The position numbers and the translations under genes are program-made. A stretch of DNA of 64,000 bases from Mesotaenium endlicherianum (lineage: Eukaryota > Streptophyta > Zygnematophyceae > Zygnematales > Mesotaeniaceae): the NCBI GenBank assembly GCA_009602735.1, contig WELA01003228.1:18281-82280 (forward strand). The letters run 5' to 3'. Below are positions 36,601-46,852 of this stretch, one piece after another (position 1 is the stretch's first letter; the number at the start of each line of letters is the position of its first letter). Below the pieces are notes generated by a model. It saw nothing but the letters and a program-made list of their open reading frames with translations. It was not told where the DNA came from and did no database searches.

Positions 36601-37915
36601 ATTAAACTGCAGAAGTCTTAAATAAGGGAACTGACCCTGACCAGCCTCCCCCACAGACTGCCCTTTAGCCTGTCACCTAGGGGGTTGTTCCTGGGGCTCC
36701 AGAATCAGGAGACTGAGATCTGGACCTAGATCTGGACAGCCCTCTAGGTCTGTCAGCTGGCCTTCTAAAGAGCCCCGTTTGTTCTAAAGTTGGACCTCGA
36801 GGAGAACAAAGGATGGTAGCCTGCTCTTCACCCACTTGGGTGTTGATCCCCACATAGACAGGCATTCCAGTAGGATGCTGAAATACATTGGCAAGAGGTA
36901 CATGTCCCTGAGCGAAGGGGGAGGCCGGCATACCTCTGGCCACCCCGCGTGGCCCTCTTCTGAAACCCCTGTCCTCTGGGGATTTCTGCCTGTGTCTGCT
37001 GCCAAGTACAGTCAGATCAGCTTCTTCCCCTGCTTGGGCAAGTGGGTTGGGGGAGCAAGTGCGGGGTCCGGTTGCCTCCATGACCGGGATCACGTTCCAT
37101 ATACCTGATCTTGGTTCCTTAGGAAGTGCCCCTTCCTGCCCCTGGGTCTCCTGAGTACCAGCTCCTGATGCTTCTCCTCTGCCTTGTTCTTCTTCCTCAT
37201 CCTCCTTATCCTCCTCCTCTGAGAGAGTAGGAGTCTCGTCAACTAAGTCGTCCTGCTCTCTGGTAGACATGGAGTAGTCTACTGATCTCCCTTTCTTAGG
37301 ACGCGCTGGAGGTCGCTTGGCCTTCAGCCTGCTAATATCTATCCGGCCTGCATTCTTCGCCCATTTGATGAAGGCATGCTTTCCCTTGAAGAAGTAGTCT
37401 CTCCCCCCCCTCCTGTGCTCTTTGGTCTCTGCATTCATATTGCTCAGGCAGCCATTCAGCCTGGGATCCCAAGGGGCAATGTGAGGTGGTAGGATGAGGT
37501 AGCCGTCTAGGCCATAGTGGAAATCGTCGGGTTGGGCTCGGTCACATTCCTGCTTTTTGTTTGTGACGGTCATCCACCTCCAGTCTGTGGGCTGCTGGTA
37601 GTACTGGGGTCCATGCTCAGCTTTTCTCAGTTTACATGGGAACCAATGGGGAGAGAACATCTGCTGTCCTGCTTCCCTGGCCAAGTACTCCCAGCTCCTT
37701 CTCTCAACTTCATTGTAAGCTGGCAATAGTGTGAGGTAGAATACCGTATCCTTAAAGCTATCGGGCCGCACGCTCACCATCCTGATGAGTCTCTGATCTC
37801 CCACTATTCCCGTTATTGGGACTGGCTTGTTTTGTGAATCATCGGCAAGGTACCGGGCCTGCTCTGCGGTATAGCCCACCATCTTGGCATAATCCTCGTA
37901 GAGGACCACACCAGT

Positions 37916-38418
37916 TGTAGTGATTTGAGTTATTATATATTAGTTTGCATAAATTTTGATGTTTTCAAATATATTTGGAGTAGTATTGTGTGGATTCAAG
38001 TATAAATAGGTACTCTAGTACTTTGGTTCATGTCCTTTGAACCTTCTAAGGCATTTTCGAAGTTAGAGGAAAGACCTAGAAGAACTCCACGTGGCGAAAG
38101 TCAAATGTGCCATTTTTAGGTCAAAAGGACATGTGTACATTATTCTAGAAAGAGGTGGCAAGTTTTGGGATGTGTTGGGTGCCAACACATCAACATACAC
38201 CTTCCTAGAAATTACTTATGTAGCAAGTATATAAACAAGAGCTAGAACATAGAAAGACATTCCAGAATCACTCTTGTACTTGCCAAAATCCAGAAATATA
38301 TTAACTTTCAAGAAGCCATCTCTCTTTCAAGAAGCTACCACTTGTGTTCAAAGATCCTTGTCTTGAATAGATAAAGTATTCTGTTTTACTAAGTACTTTA
38401 TCTATCTGTTTCACTACA
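37916..38418 (+). repeat. Element N 5' LTR
   Basis: 503 bp, from TGTAGTGATTTGAG to TTTCACTACA, so TG...CA. A TATA box (TATATAAACAAG) lies at about 38229 in the last third, a plausible LTR promoter. A 60 bp fragment of the same LTR lies at 60538. Confidence 0.92.
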
Positions 38419-38419
38419 G

Positions 38420-38431
38420 TGGTATCGGAGC
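38420..38431 (+). promoter_or_regulatory. Primer binding site of element N (initiator tRNA-Met type)
   Basis: TGGTATCGGAGC one base after the 5' LTR matches the plant consensus TGGTATCAGAGC, the complement of the 3' end of initiator tRNA-Met, except for one base. Confidence 0.85.
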
Positions 38432-38455
38432 TAGGCACTTTGGTAGCACAAGAAG

Positions 38456-39736
38456 ATGGCCGATCCTCAAGACCAACAGCAAGCTTTCGAAGGAAGCCCT
38501 TCCTCTCCAAGACACCCTCCTCCAGCGCCGATGGGAGAGCCCACTCAAGAAAATCTGCAACAACAAGAAGCACCACAAGGAGGAGCACACCCTCCTCCAG
38601 CGTCGATGGGAGAGCCTACTCAAGGAAATCTGCAACAACAAGAAGCACCACAAGGAGGAGCACCGTCAAATCCCGTGGCAGCCGCTATAGCAAAGTTGAC
38701 CCCACCACAAGGAGTTCCCGCAAATGAGTGGGCAGCCTTCCTAATGACCGTCCACAACCAAGTGGGCTTGGCCACCTATGAAGCAACCGTGCAAGCGTCA
38801 AGAGAAGCTATGGCTGCCATGGTTGCCCCTATTGCGAGCAATGCTCAAAATCCAGCCCCGGCTCAAGCGCCTCCACAAGAGCCAACGAGAGCAAGGAAAC
38901 TCATCAAGCCCGGCAAACCCGACACTTTCAACCCCGGGAAAGGTGCCAACCTGAATTTATGGCTCTACCAAGTGGAGACGTACCTCGCGTTCCTTGAAGT
39001 ACCCGAGGAGGACTACGTTCCCTTTGCCGTTACCTTACTTAGAGGAGCAGCAACATCATGGTGGCGTAACTATCAAGCGGCTATATATCAAGCTATGGCG
39101 CACCCCATGCTCGGCCAAGAGCCCCCACCATCATATGCAAGATGGGCAGATTTTCGTGAGGCCCTCAAGAAGCAATTCATGCCCATCAATGCGGAGAAGA
39201 TTGCCCGAGGAAAGCTCCACCATCTCAAGCAAACGACGTCCGTTCAAGAGTATACATCCAGATTTCACGCCCTCACTCTTGAGATCCCCAACATGTCTCT
39301 CGAGGAGAAGATTGACCGTTACATCTTTGGCCTCAAACCCAAGGTGGCAAAGGAAGTGGAGTTACGCGACTTGACGGACTTCTCAAAGATCATTGAAGTG
39401 GCCCAAAAGGTGGATACCTTGGATTTCAAGCACTCCGTGCCTTCATCTTCACGGGTACCGACGACGCGGGTGTACGCAGCCCCTTCCACATCCGAATCTG
39501 GACCCACACCCATGGAAATCGGAGTTATTAAAAGGGACCCCGCGGCTGCCCGGAAGAGTGGAAGACCCTCCAATGACACTTATGATGCAAGAAACCAGCA
39601 AGGAGTGAAAGCAAGACTCTCCCCGGCTGAAAAAGAAGCTCTCATGACGGCTGGACTATGCTTCTATTGCAAGGAAAAGGGCCATCGTGCACTTTCATGC
39701 CCCAAAAAGTTGTCAAAAAACGGACAGCGCCGGTAG
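38456..39736 (+). CDS. Gag of element N
   Basis: A 426-residue open frame starting just after the primer binding site. The N-terminus is Gln/Pro-rich with a short internal duplication ([17 protein letters not shown]). The capsid-like part holds [25 protein letters not shown] and [20 protein letters not shown]. It ends in one zinc knuckle, [14 protein letters not shown] (C-x2-C-x4-H-x4-C). In this family Gag packages the RNA in a virus-like particle. Confidence 0.88.
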   Translation: MADPQDQQQAFEGSPSSPRHPPPAPMGEPTQENLQQQEAPQGGAHPPPASMGEPTQGNLQQQEAPQGGAPSNPVAAAIAKLTPPQGVPANEWAAFLMTVHNQVGLATYEATVQASREAMAAMVAPIASNAQNPAPAQAPPQEPTRARKLIKPGKPDTFNPGKGANLNLWLYQVETYLAFLEVPEEDYVPFAVTLLRGAATSWWRNYQAAIYQAMAHPMLGQEPPPSYARWADFREALKKQFMPINAEKIARGKLHHLKQTTSVQEYTSRFHALTLEIPNMSLEEKIDRYIFGLKPKVAKEVELRDLTDFSKIIEVAQKVDTLDFKHSVPSSSRVPTTRVYAAPSTSESGPTPMEIGVIKRDPAAARKSGRPSNDTYDARNQQGVKARLSPAEKEALMTAGLCFYCKEKGHRALSCPKKLSKNGQRR

Positions 39737-41512
39737 GCCAGGAGCCTACCACCCCAAGACCCACTTCACGAGAAGGCAACACGCCAAGTGAGGTGGAGAC
39801 CCCCGTTGAAGACGACGTTCCAGCCCCAATGAGTTTGAGAGGTTACCTTGGAGGAGAGAAGGTCCACATCTTGGTGGATAGCGGAGCTCAAGGCAACTTC
39901 ATTGCTGCAGATTTTGCCACCAAGCACGGTATTACTATGCGAACTCTTGACCACGACGAGGAGATTATGATGCCCGATGGATTCTCCTATACTACCCCTT
40001 CCAAGAAGACGTACCCCTTGGCACTCTCTATCAAGTCCTTCAAGGATAGAGTAGTGTTCTCCCCCATGCAATTGGGCAAGTACGACGTCATCCTAGGGAC
40101 GCCTTGGTTGACCAAGCACAACCCCCAAGTTGATTGGAGGACCGGTACTATCAAGATCAAGAATGACATCACTTCAAGAATCTGTATTTTGCGCGCAATC
40201 CAGAATATCCAGACCCAAGACATCCAGAAGCCGGCACACGAGATACTATTGTCCGCCCTCCAACTCAAGAGACTTGTGAGGAAGGGACACGAGCTTCTTT
40301 TGGCCTTGATCACGCCAAAAGACATCAAGAAAGACATCGAGAGTCAAGAAGGCAGCCCCGTTCCCAAGGAGATACAAGAAGTCTTTGAGGACTACAAAGA
40401 AGTGTTCTCCCCGGAATTGCCCAAGGGCCTACCCCCCAAAAGATTCGTAGACCACAAGATAGAGTTGGAGCCCGGAAGCAAGCCCATCTCTCGGCCTACG
40501 TTCAAAATGTCATACACGGAGCTAGACGAAGTCAAGAAGCAAATCAAGGAGCTACTGGAGCATGGCTTCATTCGACCTAGCAAGTCGCCATTTGGAGCCC
40601 CGGTGCTATTTGTCAAGAAGAAAGATGGTACCTTGAGGATGTGTGTGGACTATCGCGCCCTCAACAAGATCACCATCAAGAATCGATACCCGCTGCCGCG
40701 CATGGATGAGCTCATGGACCGGCTGGTTGGAGCCAAGTACTTCACGAAGATTGACTTACGGAGCGGCTACCACCAGATTCGCATCGCAGAACCGGACATA
40801 GAGAAGACGGCATTCAGGACAAGATATGGACATTTTGAGTTCATGGTCCTGCCATTTGGACTCACCAACGCGCCAGCAACTTTCATGACTATGATGAACA
40901 CCATATTTCAGCCCATGTTGGACAGATTTGTGGTGGTATTCATCGATGACATCCTTATCTACAGCAAGACCCTTGAAGAGCATGCGAGACACTTGAAAGA
41001 AGTCCTTGAAGTATTGAAGCAAAACAAGCTATTTGCGAAGGAGTCAAAATGCGAGTTTGCCAAACAAGAAGTGGAGTTCCTAGGTCTCCACGTGACTGCT
41101 GATGGCATCAAGATAGACCCCAAGAAGACCACGGTGGTGGAGGAATGGCCAACCCCCACGACCAAGAAAGAACTCCAGTCATTCTTGGGATTTGCCAATT
41201 GGTACAGGAGATTCATCCAAGGCTTCTCGCACATAGCAGGCCCCCTGACAGATTTACTCAAGAAGGACACGCTATATACATGGACCGAGAAAGAGGAAGA
41301 GGCATTTCAAGAGTTAAAGCGAAGATTGACCACATCACCGGTGCTCACTCTCCCAAGTCCAAACCCAGATTGGCCCTTCCACGTCATTACCGTCATCACC
41401 GATGCATCTTCCTATGAAATAGGAGCAATGCTGCTCCAAGACCAAGGCAAGGGACTGCAGCCCATTGCCTACAAGTCAAGGAAGCTAAATCCTCGTAGAG
41501 GACCACACCAGT
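39658..41512 (+). CDS. Pol region of element N: protease and reverse transcriptase
   Basis: Open frame overlapping the end of gag in another frame, as expected if Pol is made by the frameshift or read-through usual for the family. Protease active site: [15 protein letters not shown] blocks: [45 protein letters not shown] and the catalytic [10 protein letters not shown]. The thumb and [12 protein letters not shown] follow, then the start of RNase H ([12 protein letters not shown]). Integrase is not seen. RT sequence places it in Ty3/gypsy. Confidence 0.9.
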
Positions 41513-42015
41513 TGTAGTGATTTGAGTTATTATATATTAGTTTGCATATATTTTGATGTTTTTAAATATATTTGGAGTAGTATTGTGTGGATTCAAGTGT
41601 GAATAGGTACTCTAGTAACTTGGTTCATGTCCTTTGAACCTTCTAAGGCATTTTCGAAGTTAGAGGAAAGACCTAGAAGAACTCCACGTGGCGAAAGTCA
41701 AATGTGCCATTTTTAGGTCAAAAGGACATGTGTACATTATTCTAGAAAGAGGTGGCAAGTTTTGGGATGTGTTGGGTGCCAACACATCAACATACACCTT
41801 CCTAGAAATTACTTATTTAGCAGGTATATAAACAAGAGCTAGAACATAGAAAGACATGCCAGAATCACTCTTGTACTTGCCAAAATCCAGAAATATATTA
41901 ACTTTCAAGAAGCCATCTCTCTTTCAAGAAGCTACCACTTGTGTTCAGAGATCCTTGTCTTGAATAGATAATATATTCTATTTCACTAAGTACTTTATCT
42001 ATCTGTTTCACTACA
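41513..42015 (+). repeat. Element N 3' LTR
   Basis: 503 bp, matching the 5' LTR closely. The 25 bases directly before it (41488-41512) are the same as the 25 bases before the 5' LTR (37891-37915), which belong to the host element's third ORF; see findings. Confidence 0.92.
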
Positions 42016-42790
42016 CCAGTGTGTGTCTCAATGTACCTATCCAGTGCTGCAGTTCCTTCCCTCTATAGCAGTGTTGTCTGTTCCAGCTTGTTGATCTCCT
42101 GGGCTGCCAGCAATGCTTCCTTCAGGATATCAAAGTTTTGGCCACCCACCACAGTATACCTGTATGTGGCCAAGCTCTTCTGCCTGTCCGCTTTAGCCTT
42201 TTTCCTTCTCTTTTCCTCTGCCGCTGCCGCTTCTTCTTGTTGTTTCTTCTGTCTCTCCTCCTCAGCTTTCCTGAGGTTTTCCGCTTCCTGATCCTTCTTC
42301 CTCTGTGCTTCTTCTGTCGCCTCTTGTTGTTTGCGGACCCTTTCTTGTTCTCTCCTGGTGAGGGACGTCGCCGCGCTCCTTCTGGTATTGCTCCATTGTC
42401 CTCCGGGCTTCTTCTGCCTTGCGCTTTCTGTCCTCCTTTTGTGTGGTGGGAGCCATTCCGCACATGTAACCAGGGTACAAGTTAGTAGGATATCGACCTT
42501 TGTCCTAGAAGTTGCAGGAAGGGAGTAAGTTTGTATTAGTATGGTATATTCGTTCCTGTTTACCTTGCAGGGTGATTGCTAGGAGTTGACGTAGTTGCGG
42601 TGCGCTAGACATAAACGTATGAATGTGTTTTCAGGTGTGTTAAGTGATGTATGGCTGTGCGAGGCCCTTTTTCCTTCAGCTAAAGGTGCTTTATGTGGGC
42701 CAGGCTGTCCCCTCTGTCACTATGCTGACACTTAGGATTCACATAACTGTCCCTTTCTCGCTCTCGCACACTAACTGTCATGTATTTTCC

Positions 42791-42823
42791 CCTCCAACTT
42801 AAATGGAGACAGGACCTCCTGTC
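42791..42823 (-). promoter_or_regulatory. Internal polypurine-like motif with hairpin, element A
   Basis: Between the chromodomain end and the third ORF the minus strand reads TTAAGTTGGAGG, the same as the 3' polypurine tract, beside the hairpin GACAGG-ACCT-CCTGTC (42808-42823). The same arrangement recurs in element D at 57021-57053. It could be a second plus-strand primer or a processing or start signal for the third ORF. Confidence 0.45.
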
Positions 42824-42850
42824 ACCTTCCCGTGTCAACTGAAATGACTG

Positions 42851-44188
42851 TTAGGGAGGTGCTCCAGCCGCCCGAAGGTGGAACCGTTTCAACGCCCCTT
42901 TGGCGTTAGTCAAATGGTCTTCAAATTCCCAAGTGTCCCCAGAGGCATCGTAACCCTTCCATCGAATGAGGTACTTCATGACATATTTAGACGATCGACG
43001 GACCGAGCGCGCGTCTAAAATCTCCTCAACCTCATATTCCTCAGAGTCGCCGTCCCGGACAGCGGGGATCGGTCCCGGTTGGACAGGTAACCGACCTGGG
43101 AACAGTGTATCACCTTTGATGTAGAGTTCCAGGAAGGAGACATTAAAGACCGGATGACCCTTGTATTCGGCTGACATGTTCAGTTTGTAAGCGTTCTGAC
43201 CGACACGACGCACCACCGAATATGGACCAACCCAGACAGGGCCAAGCTTTTTCTTGACCACACGAGGGAGGTACAGGTGCTGAGAATGTAGTTTGACCAA
43301 ATCGCCTTTAGAAAAGGTCAGTTCGCGACGGTGCTAATTAGCGTACTTTTGTTGGTTTTCTTGGGCTCTGTGCAGGTTTTGCTGGACTGCTGACAGGGTG
43401 TCAGCAAACTCCTGAGTTAACTGGAGGGAGACCGGATTGTCAATCCCTTCAGGGTGAGTTAAAGACTCCCCTAGGACATCTAAAGGAGACTTAGGGAGTC
43501 TACCCAGGCTTAGTTCAGAAGGAGTCTTGCCCGTTGACGCGTGCACCGCACTGTTGACCGCAAATTGGATGTGAGGTAACAGGTCATCCCAATTATCTTG
43601 TTTTTGGTTAATATAGGCTCTCAATACCTCTTGCAGAACTCGGTTAGTTCTCTCAGTCTGCCCATCAATCTGAGGGTGGTTTGCTGTGTTGAGCAGCTGT
43701 GTGACTCCCACCAACCCCATTAAAGCCCTCCAGAACTTAGAGGTAAATTTTGAATCTCTGTCTGAGATTATATTAGAGGATAGCCCATGTTGGCATACTA
43801 CATGGTTGTAGAACTGTCTCGCTGTTTCGAGTGCAGTTACTTTGACAGTTGTGGGGATGAAAATGACCATTTTTGTCAGTTTATCCACAACTACCAGTAT
43901 CGAATCATGCCCATTGGCAGTTCGTGGCAGTGTGACCACCCAGTCCATGGATATCGTTCCCCAGCGGCCAGCTGGGATGGGCAGCGGTTGTAAGAGGCTC
44001 CCTGGTGGTGTGTGCCTAGACTTATTCTTTTGACACTGGTCACAGGACTTAACGTATTTCAAGACCTCCCGAGGTAATCTCTCCCAATGATAATATTTTG
44101 CCAGTTTGCCAACTGTTTTGGCCTGCCCCAAATGCGCACTCAGTAAACTGTCATGTGCTTGACTCAATAAAAGGGACCTTATTTCCAC
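42851..44188 (-). mobile_element. Integrase and chromodomain region of element A
   Basis: In element order: an HHCC zinc region (HDSLLSAHLGQAKTVGKLAK then KSCDQCQKNK), the catalytic core (ISMDWVVTLPRTANGHDSI, SDRDSKFTSKFW, QTERTNRVLQE), the GPF/SH3-like tail (KKKLGPVWVGPYSVVRRVG, NVSFLELYI) and a chromodomain (KYVMKYLIRWKGYDASGDTW then FEDHLTNA). The chromodomain places it among chromoviruses, where it is thought to steer integration to marked heterochromatin. Broken fossil. Confidence 0.9.
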
Positions 44189-44216
44189 GTTATTAGGAAT
44201 GACTAGCTTCAGCCTG

Positions 44217-45156
44217 TGTAACGATTTGAGCTTTTTAGGCGTATTTGGGACGTTTTCCCGATTACCTAAAACACGTTATACTATTTATCATAAGTTATTT
44301 GATAAATGATTGAATCACATTGACTTATTCGCCACACACGTGTGCCGATTAATTCCCGAACGATTGGCAAAACGACCGAGATACTATCGCAAAAAGCGTC
44401 GTAACGTAATTCGACTACTTCGCAAAAGTACGACCTAATTATTCAAAGAGTTACTTTGAATAAATATGAGATGATAATTTGAGTAATCTTGTTTGATTAA
44501 GTTATTTTGATTGTCATTATTACGAATAATGGACAATCACAGATTTCGGATTACGACTAGTTGTAATACGAAGAAACTGTCGTATCATTAATACGAACAA
44601 ACAGTCGTAAAGTCAAACGAAACGAAATATGCAAAGTCGCTTTGCATCCGAGCGGATTCGAACCCGCGACTTTCGTTTGAAACGTTCACACCTAACCGAT
44701 TGGGCAAAGTAGCTTTTTAAACTACCGGTTCATGACGAAAGCATGTGTACGCGACTCCGCGATCAATCGCGACTTTTTGGGAAAGTCGCGAGAACGCGAA
44801 AACGCCCGTTTGGCGCGAAACGGTTTTTTGGAAACCGTCGAAAAGTCTCCAAACACCGACTGCGCATTTCGAGCATTCGGCCGAATGGGACACGTCCCTT
44901 CGACCGTTTTTGTTGAACATAAACCAGTTTCCTAGGTGGTGACTCGAAGCACTCCAGTGCCTCATGTTGTGCAGGTATAAATACCTGCAGAGTCATTGTG
45001 AGTACAACTCTCACAAGCAAACATTCTACGTTAGTTTTCACTTTCGCTCTTTCGAGTATTCGTCAATTTCCACAAGTATATAGATTTTCCTTCCACTTGA
45101 ATTAGATATTCCTTGAATACCGAGGAAAGATCCTCTCGAAAAGCAGAAACGTCACA
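44217..45156. mobile_element. Solo LTR of a different family inserted in element A
   Basis: About 940 bp from TGTAACGATTTG to ACGTCACA, flanked by GCCTG (44212-44216) and GCTTG (45157-45161), a 5 bp duplication with one mismatch. It separates RNase H from integrase of element A and has no ORF of note. A possible promoter, GGTATAAATACC, lies at about 44976. It also carries a tRNA-like segment. A solo LTR is the simplest reading; a SINE-like composite is possible. Confidence 0.65.
44641..44712 (-). other. tRNA-like segment in the solo LTR (degenerate)
   Basis: On the minus strand there is an exact T-arm, GCGGGTTCGAATCCGC, preceded by a D-arm-like AATCGGTTAGG. The outer bases CTTTGC and GCAAAG pair like an acceptor stem. 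The anticodon arm does not fold properly, so this is probably a tRNA-derived relic and not a working tRNA gene. Confidence 0.45.
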
Positions 45157-46840
45157 GCTTGCTTGAAGTGGTTTCAGTCACCCAGACCCCTCCCTTAAGC
45201 TTATACCCGAGTGCAGTAGCACGACACATACCAGTAGTGGGGCTGGGCTCAAATGTTGGGTCAGAAAGGTAGGCTTTCCTAAGTTGTTGAAGGAAGGACT
45301 TTTTCACCTTTAGTGAAGTGAGTGCACACAGGACTTTATCTACAGCATGCTGACTAAAGTTCCTTTCTTGCAAGTCAGGTCTTCTAGAGAGTGCATCAGC
45401 AGGATTCAACTTCCCTGGTTTGTAGTCGATCTGGACTTGAAATTGCTCCAGCATCTAGCTCCAGCGGTTCTCCCTCCTTGACAGCTTGGACTTCTTCTGA
45501 AAGTGAGTCAGAGCTAGATGATCTGTAATCACCTTAAAAGCTTTACCATGTAAGTATGCTCTCCACTGTTTGAGTACATGAATCATAGCTAGCAGCTCTT
45601 TATCATGCACTGAGTAATTAATCTCCGCTGGATTAAATTTCATAGACTCGTACAAAACAGGATGACACTCTTGCCGTACCTTACCATTCTTTGTGGTTTT
45701 GTCAGCAGGCTGCAACAAAATAGCACCCATGGCAAAGTTCGAGGCATCAGTAACCACCTGCACCGGTTTGCTGGGGCCATACACGGCTAGCAAGGGGGCA
45801 AAACAAAGGGCATCTTTAAGGGTCTAGAAGGCAACCTGCTGCTCTTCCCCCCACACATACCCTATGTCTTTCTTAGTAAGGTCAGTCACTTTACTGGCCT
45901 TTATAGATTAATTCTCAATAAATCTCCTATAGTAGTTAGCCAACCCGAGGAAGGATCTAACTTCAGAGACAGACTGTGGTACTGGCCAGTCCCTTATGGT
46001 CTGGACTTTCTTAGGATCCACACTAATACCTTCTTTGCTGACAATGTGGCCTAAGAATTCAATACTTTCTTTAAAGAAGTCACATTTGCTCATTTTAGCA
46101 CATAAGTGATTTTTTCTTAGAGTGTCCAAGACTGTCTTTAAGTGTTCAGTGTGCTGAGCTTCATCTTTAGAGGAAATTAAAATATCATCCAGGAAAACTT
46201 GCACAAACTTATCCAAATAAGGTCTGAAAATGTCATTCATAGCACCCATGAAGGTAGCAGGAGCATTAGTCAGTCCAAATGGCATCACGTTGAACTCATA
46301 GTGTCCATAGCGTGTGCGGAAGGCAGTCTTGTGTTCATCCCCCTCAGCAATTCTGATTTGTTGATAACCACTCTTAAGATCTATCGTACTGAACACCTTA
46401 GCACCAGACAGGGTATCAAGCAAGTCCTCGATTCTGGGTAAAGCATACTTGATCTTTGCTGTAATTCTGTTCAGGGCTCTGTAATCCACACACATCCGCA
46501 TACTGCCATCGTTTTTCTTAACAAATAGGATGAGTGCGCCGTAAGGTGATTTACTGGGAGAAATATAATCATTTTCCTCAAGCTCTGCAATCTGTGTTTT
46601 CAACTCCTTGCTCTCCACATAAGACAAGCCATAAGTGCGTTGCCAGGGTGGTTGACTCCCAGGTAATAAATCAATCCTATGATCTACTTCCCTCTTAGGG
46701 GGTAGTCCTGGAGGCATATTAAATACATCCGTGTACTGAGCAACAATTTTTGCAGCAGTAGGGTGCTCCGGAGGGCTTACCTTTTTCTCAACCACTTCTT
46801 CAGATTGAGGAGGTACCTCTCTTAGCAGCAAACATAACAT
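45157..46840 (-). mobile_element. Reverse transcriptase and RNase H region of element A
   Basis: RT blocks in order: [56 protein letters not shown] and the catalytic [12 protein letters not shown]. RNase H follows with VVTDASNFAMGAILLQ, NYSVHDKELLAMIHVLKQWR and PADALSRRPDL. It is Ty3/gypsy by sequence and broken into several open stretches. Confidence 0.88.
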
Positions 46841-46852
46841 TGTGTCTTCCTT

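Larger units (their letters stand above)
37916..42015 (+). mobile_element. Element N: younger Ty3 LTR retrotransposon nested in A
   Basis: Fossil with two 503 bp LTRs (37916-38418 and 41513-42015) and a 5 bp target duplication CCAGT (37911-37915 and 42016-42020). It lies on the plus strand inside the third ORF of element A. Its LTRs differ at only about a dozen positions by eye, so it is clearly younger than A. Parts seen are LTRs, primer binding site, gag, protease, RT and the beginning of RNase H; no integrase is seen, so it is not a whole element. It is probably non-autonomous, or assembled incompletely. Confidence 0.92.
36677..42480 (-). mobile_element. Third ORF of element A (unknown family), split by element N
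   Basis: Same strand as gag-pol, placed after the chromodomain and before the 3' LTR, where env-like or other extra genes sit in some LTR elements. The first part is Lys/Arg/Glu-rich, likely coiled. A conserved core follows with KMVGYT, QPTDWRWMT, LILPPHIAPWDPRLNG and FKGKHAFIKWA. Then come a Ser/Glu-rich acidic stretch, GHVPLANVFQHPTGMPVYV, and an Arg/Ser tail (RGLSRSRSRSQSPDSGAPGT). No signal peptide or membrane anchor is visible, so an envelope is unlikely. The acidic/RS make-up would fit an RNA- or chromatin-binding protein, but that is inference. Other copies lie at 55006-56640 and 62570-64000. Element N lies inside this copy. Confidence 0.7.

Noticed and set aside
42019-42485. Plus-strand cysteine/phenylalanine-rich frames resembling membrane proteins
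   Set aside because: They are the reverse strand of the Lys/Glu-rich start of the third ORF of element A.
44641-44712. A working tRNA gene
   Set aside because: The T-arm is perfect, but the anticodon arm does not fold and the segment lies inside an LTR-like insertion.
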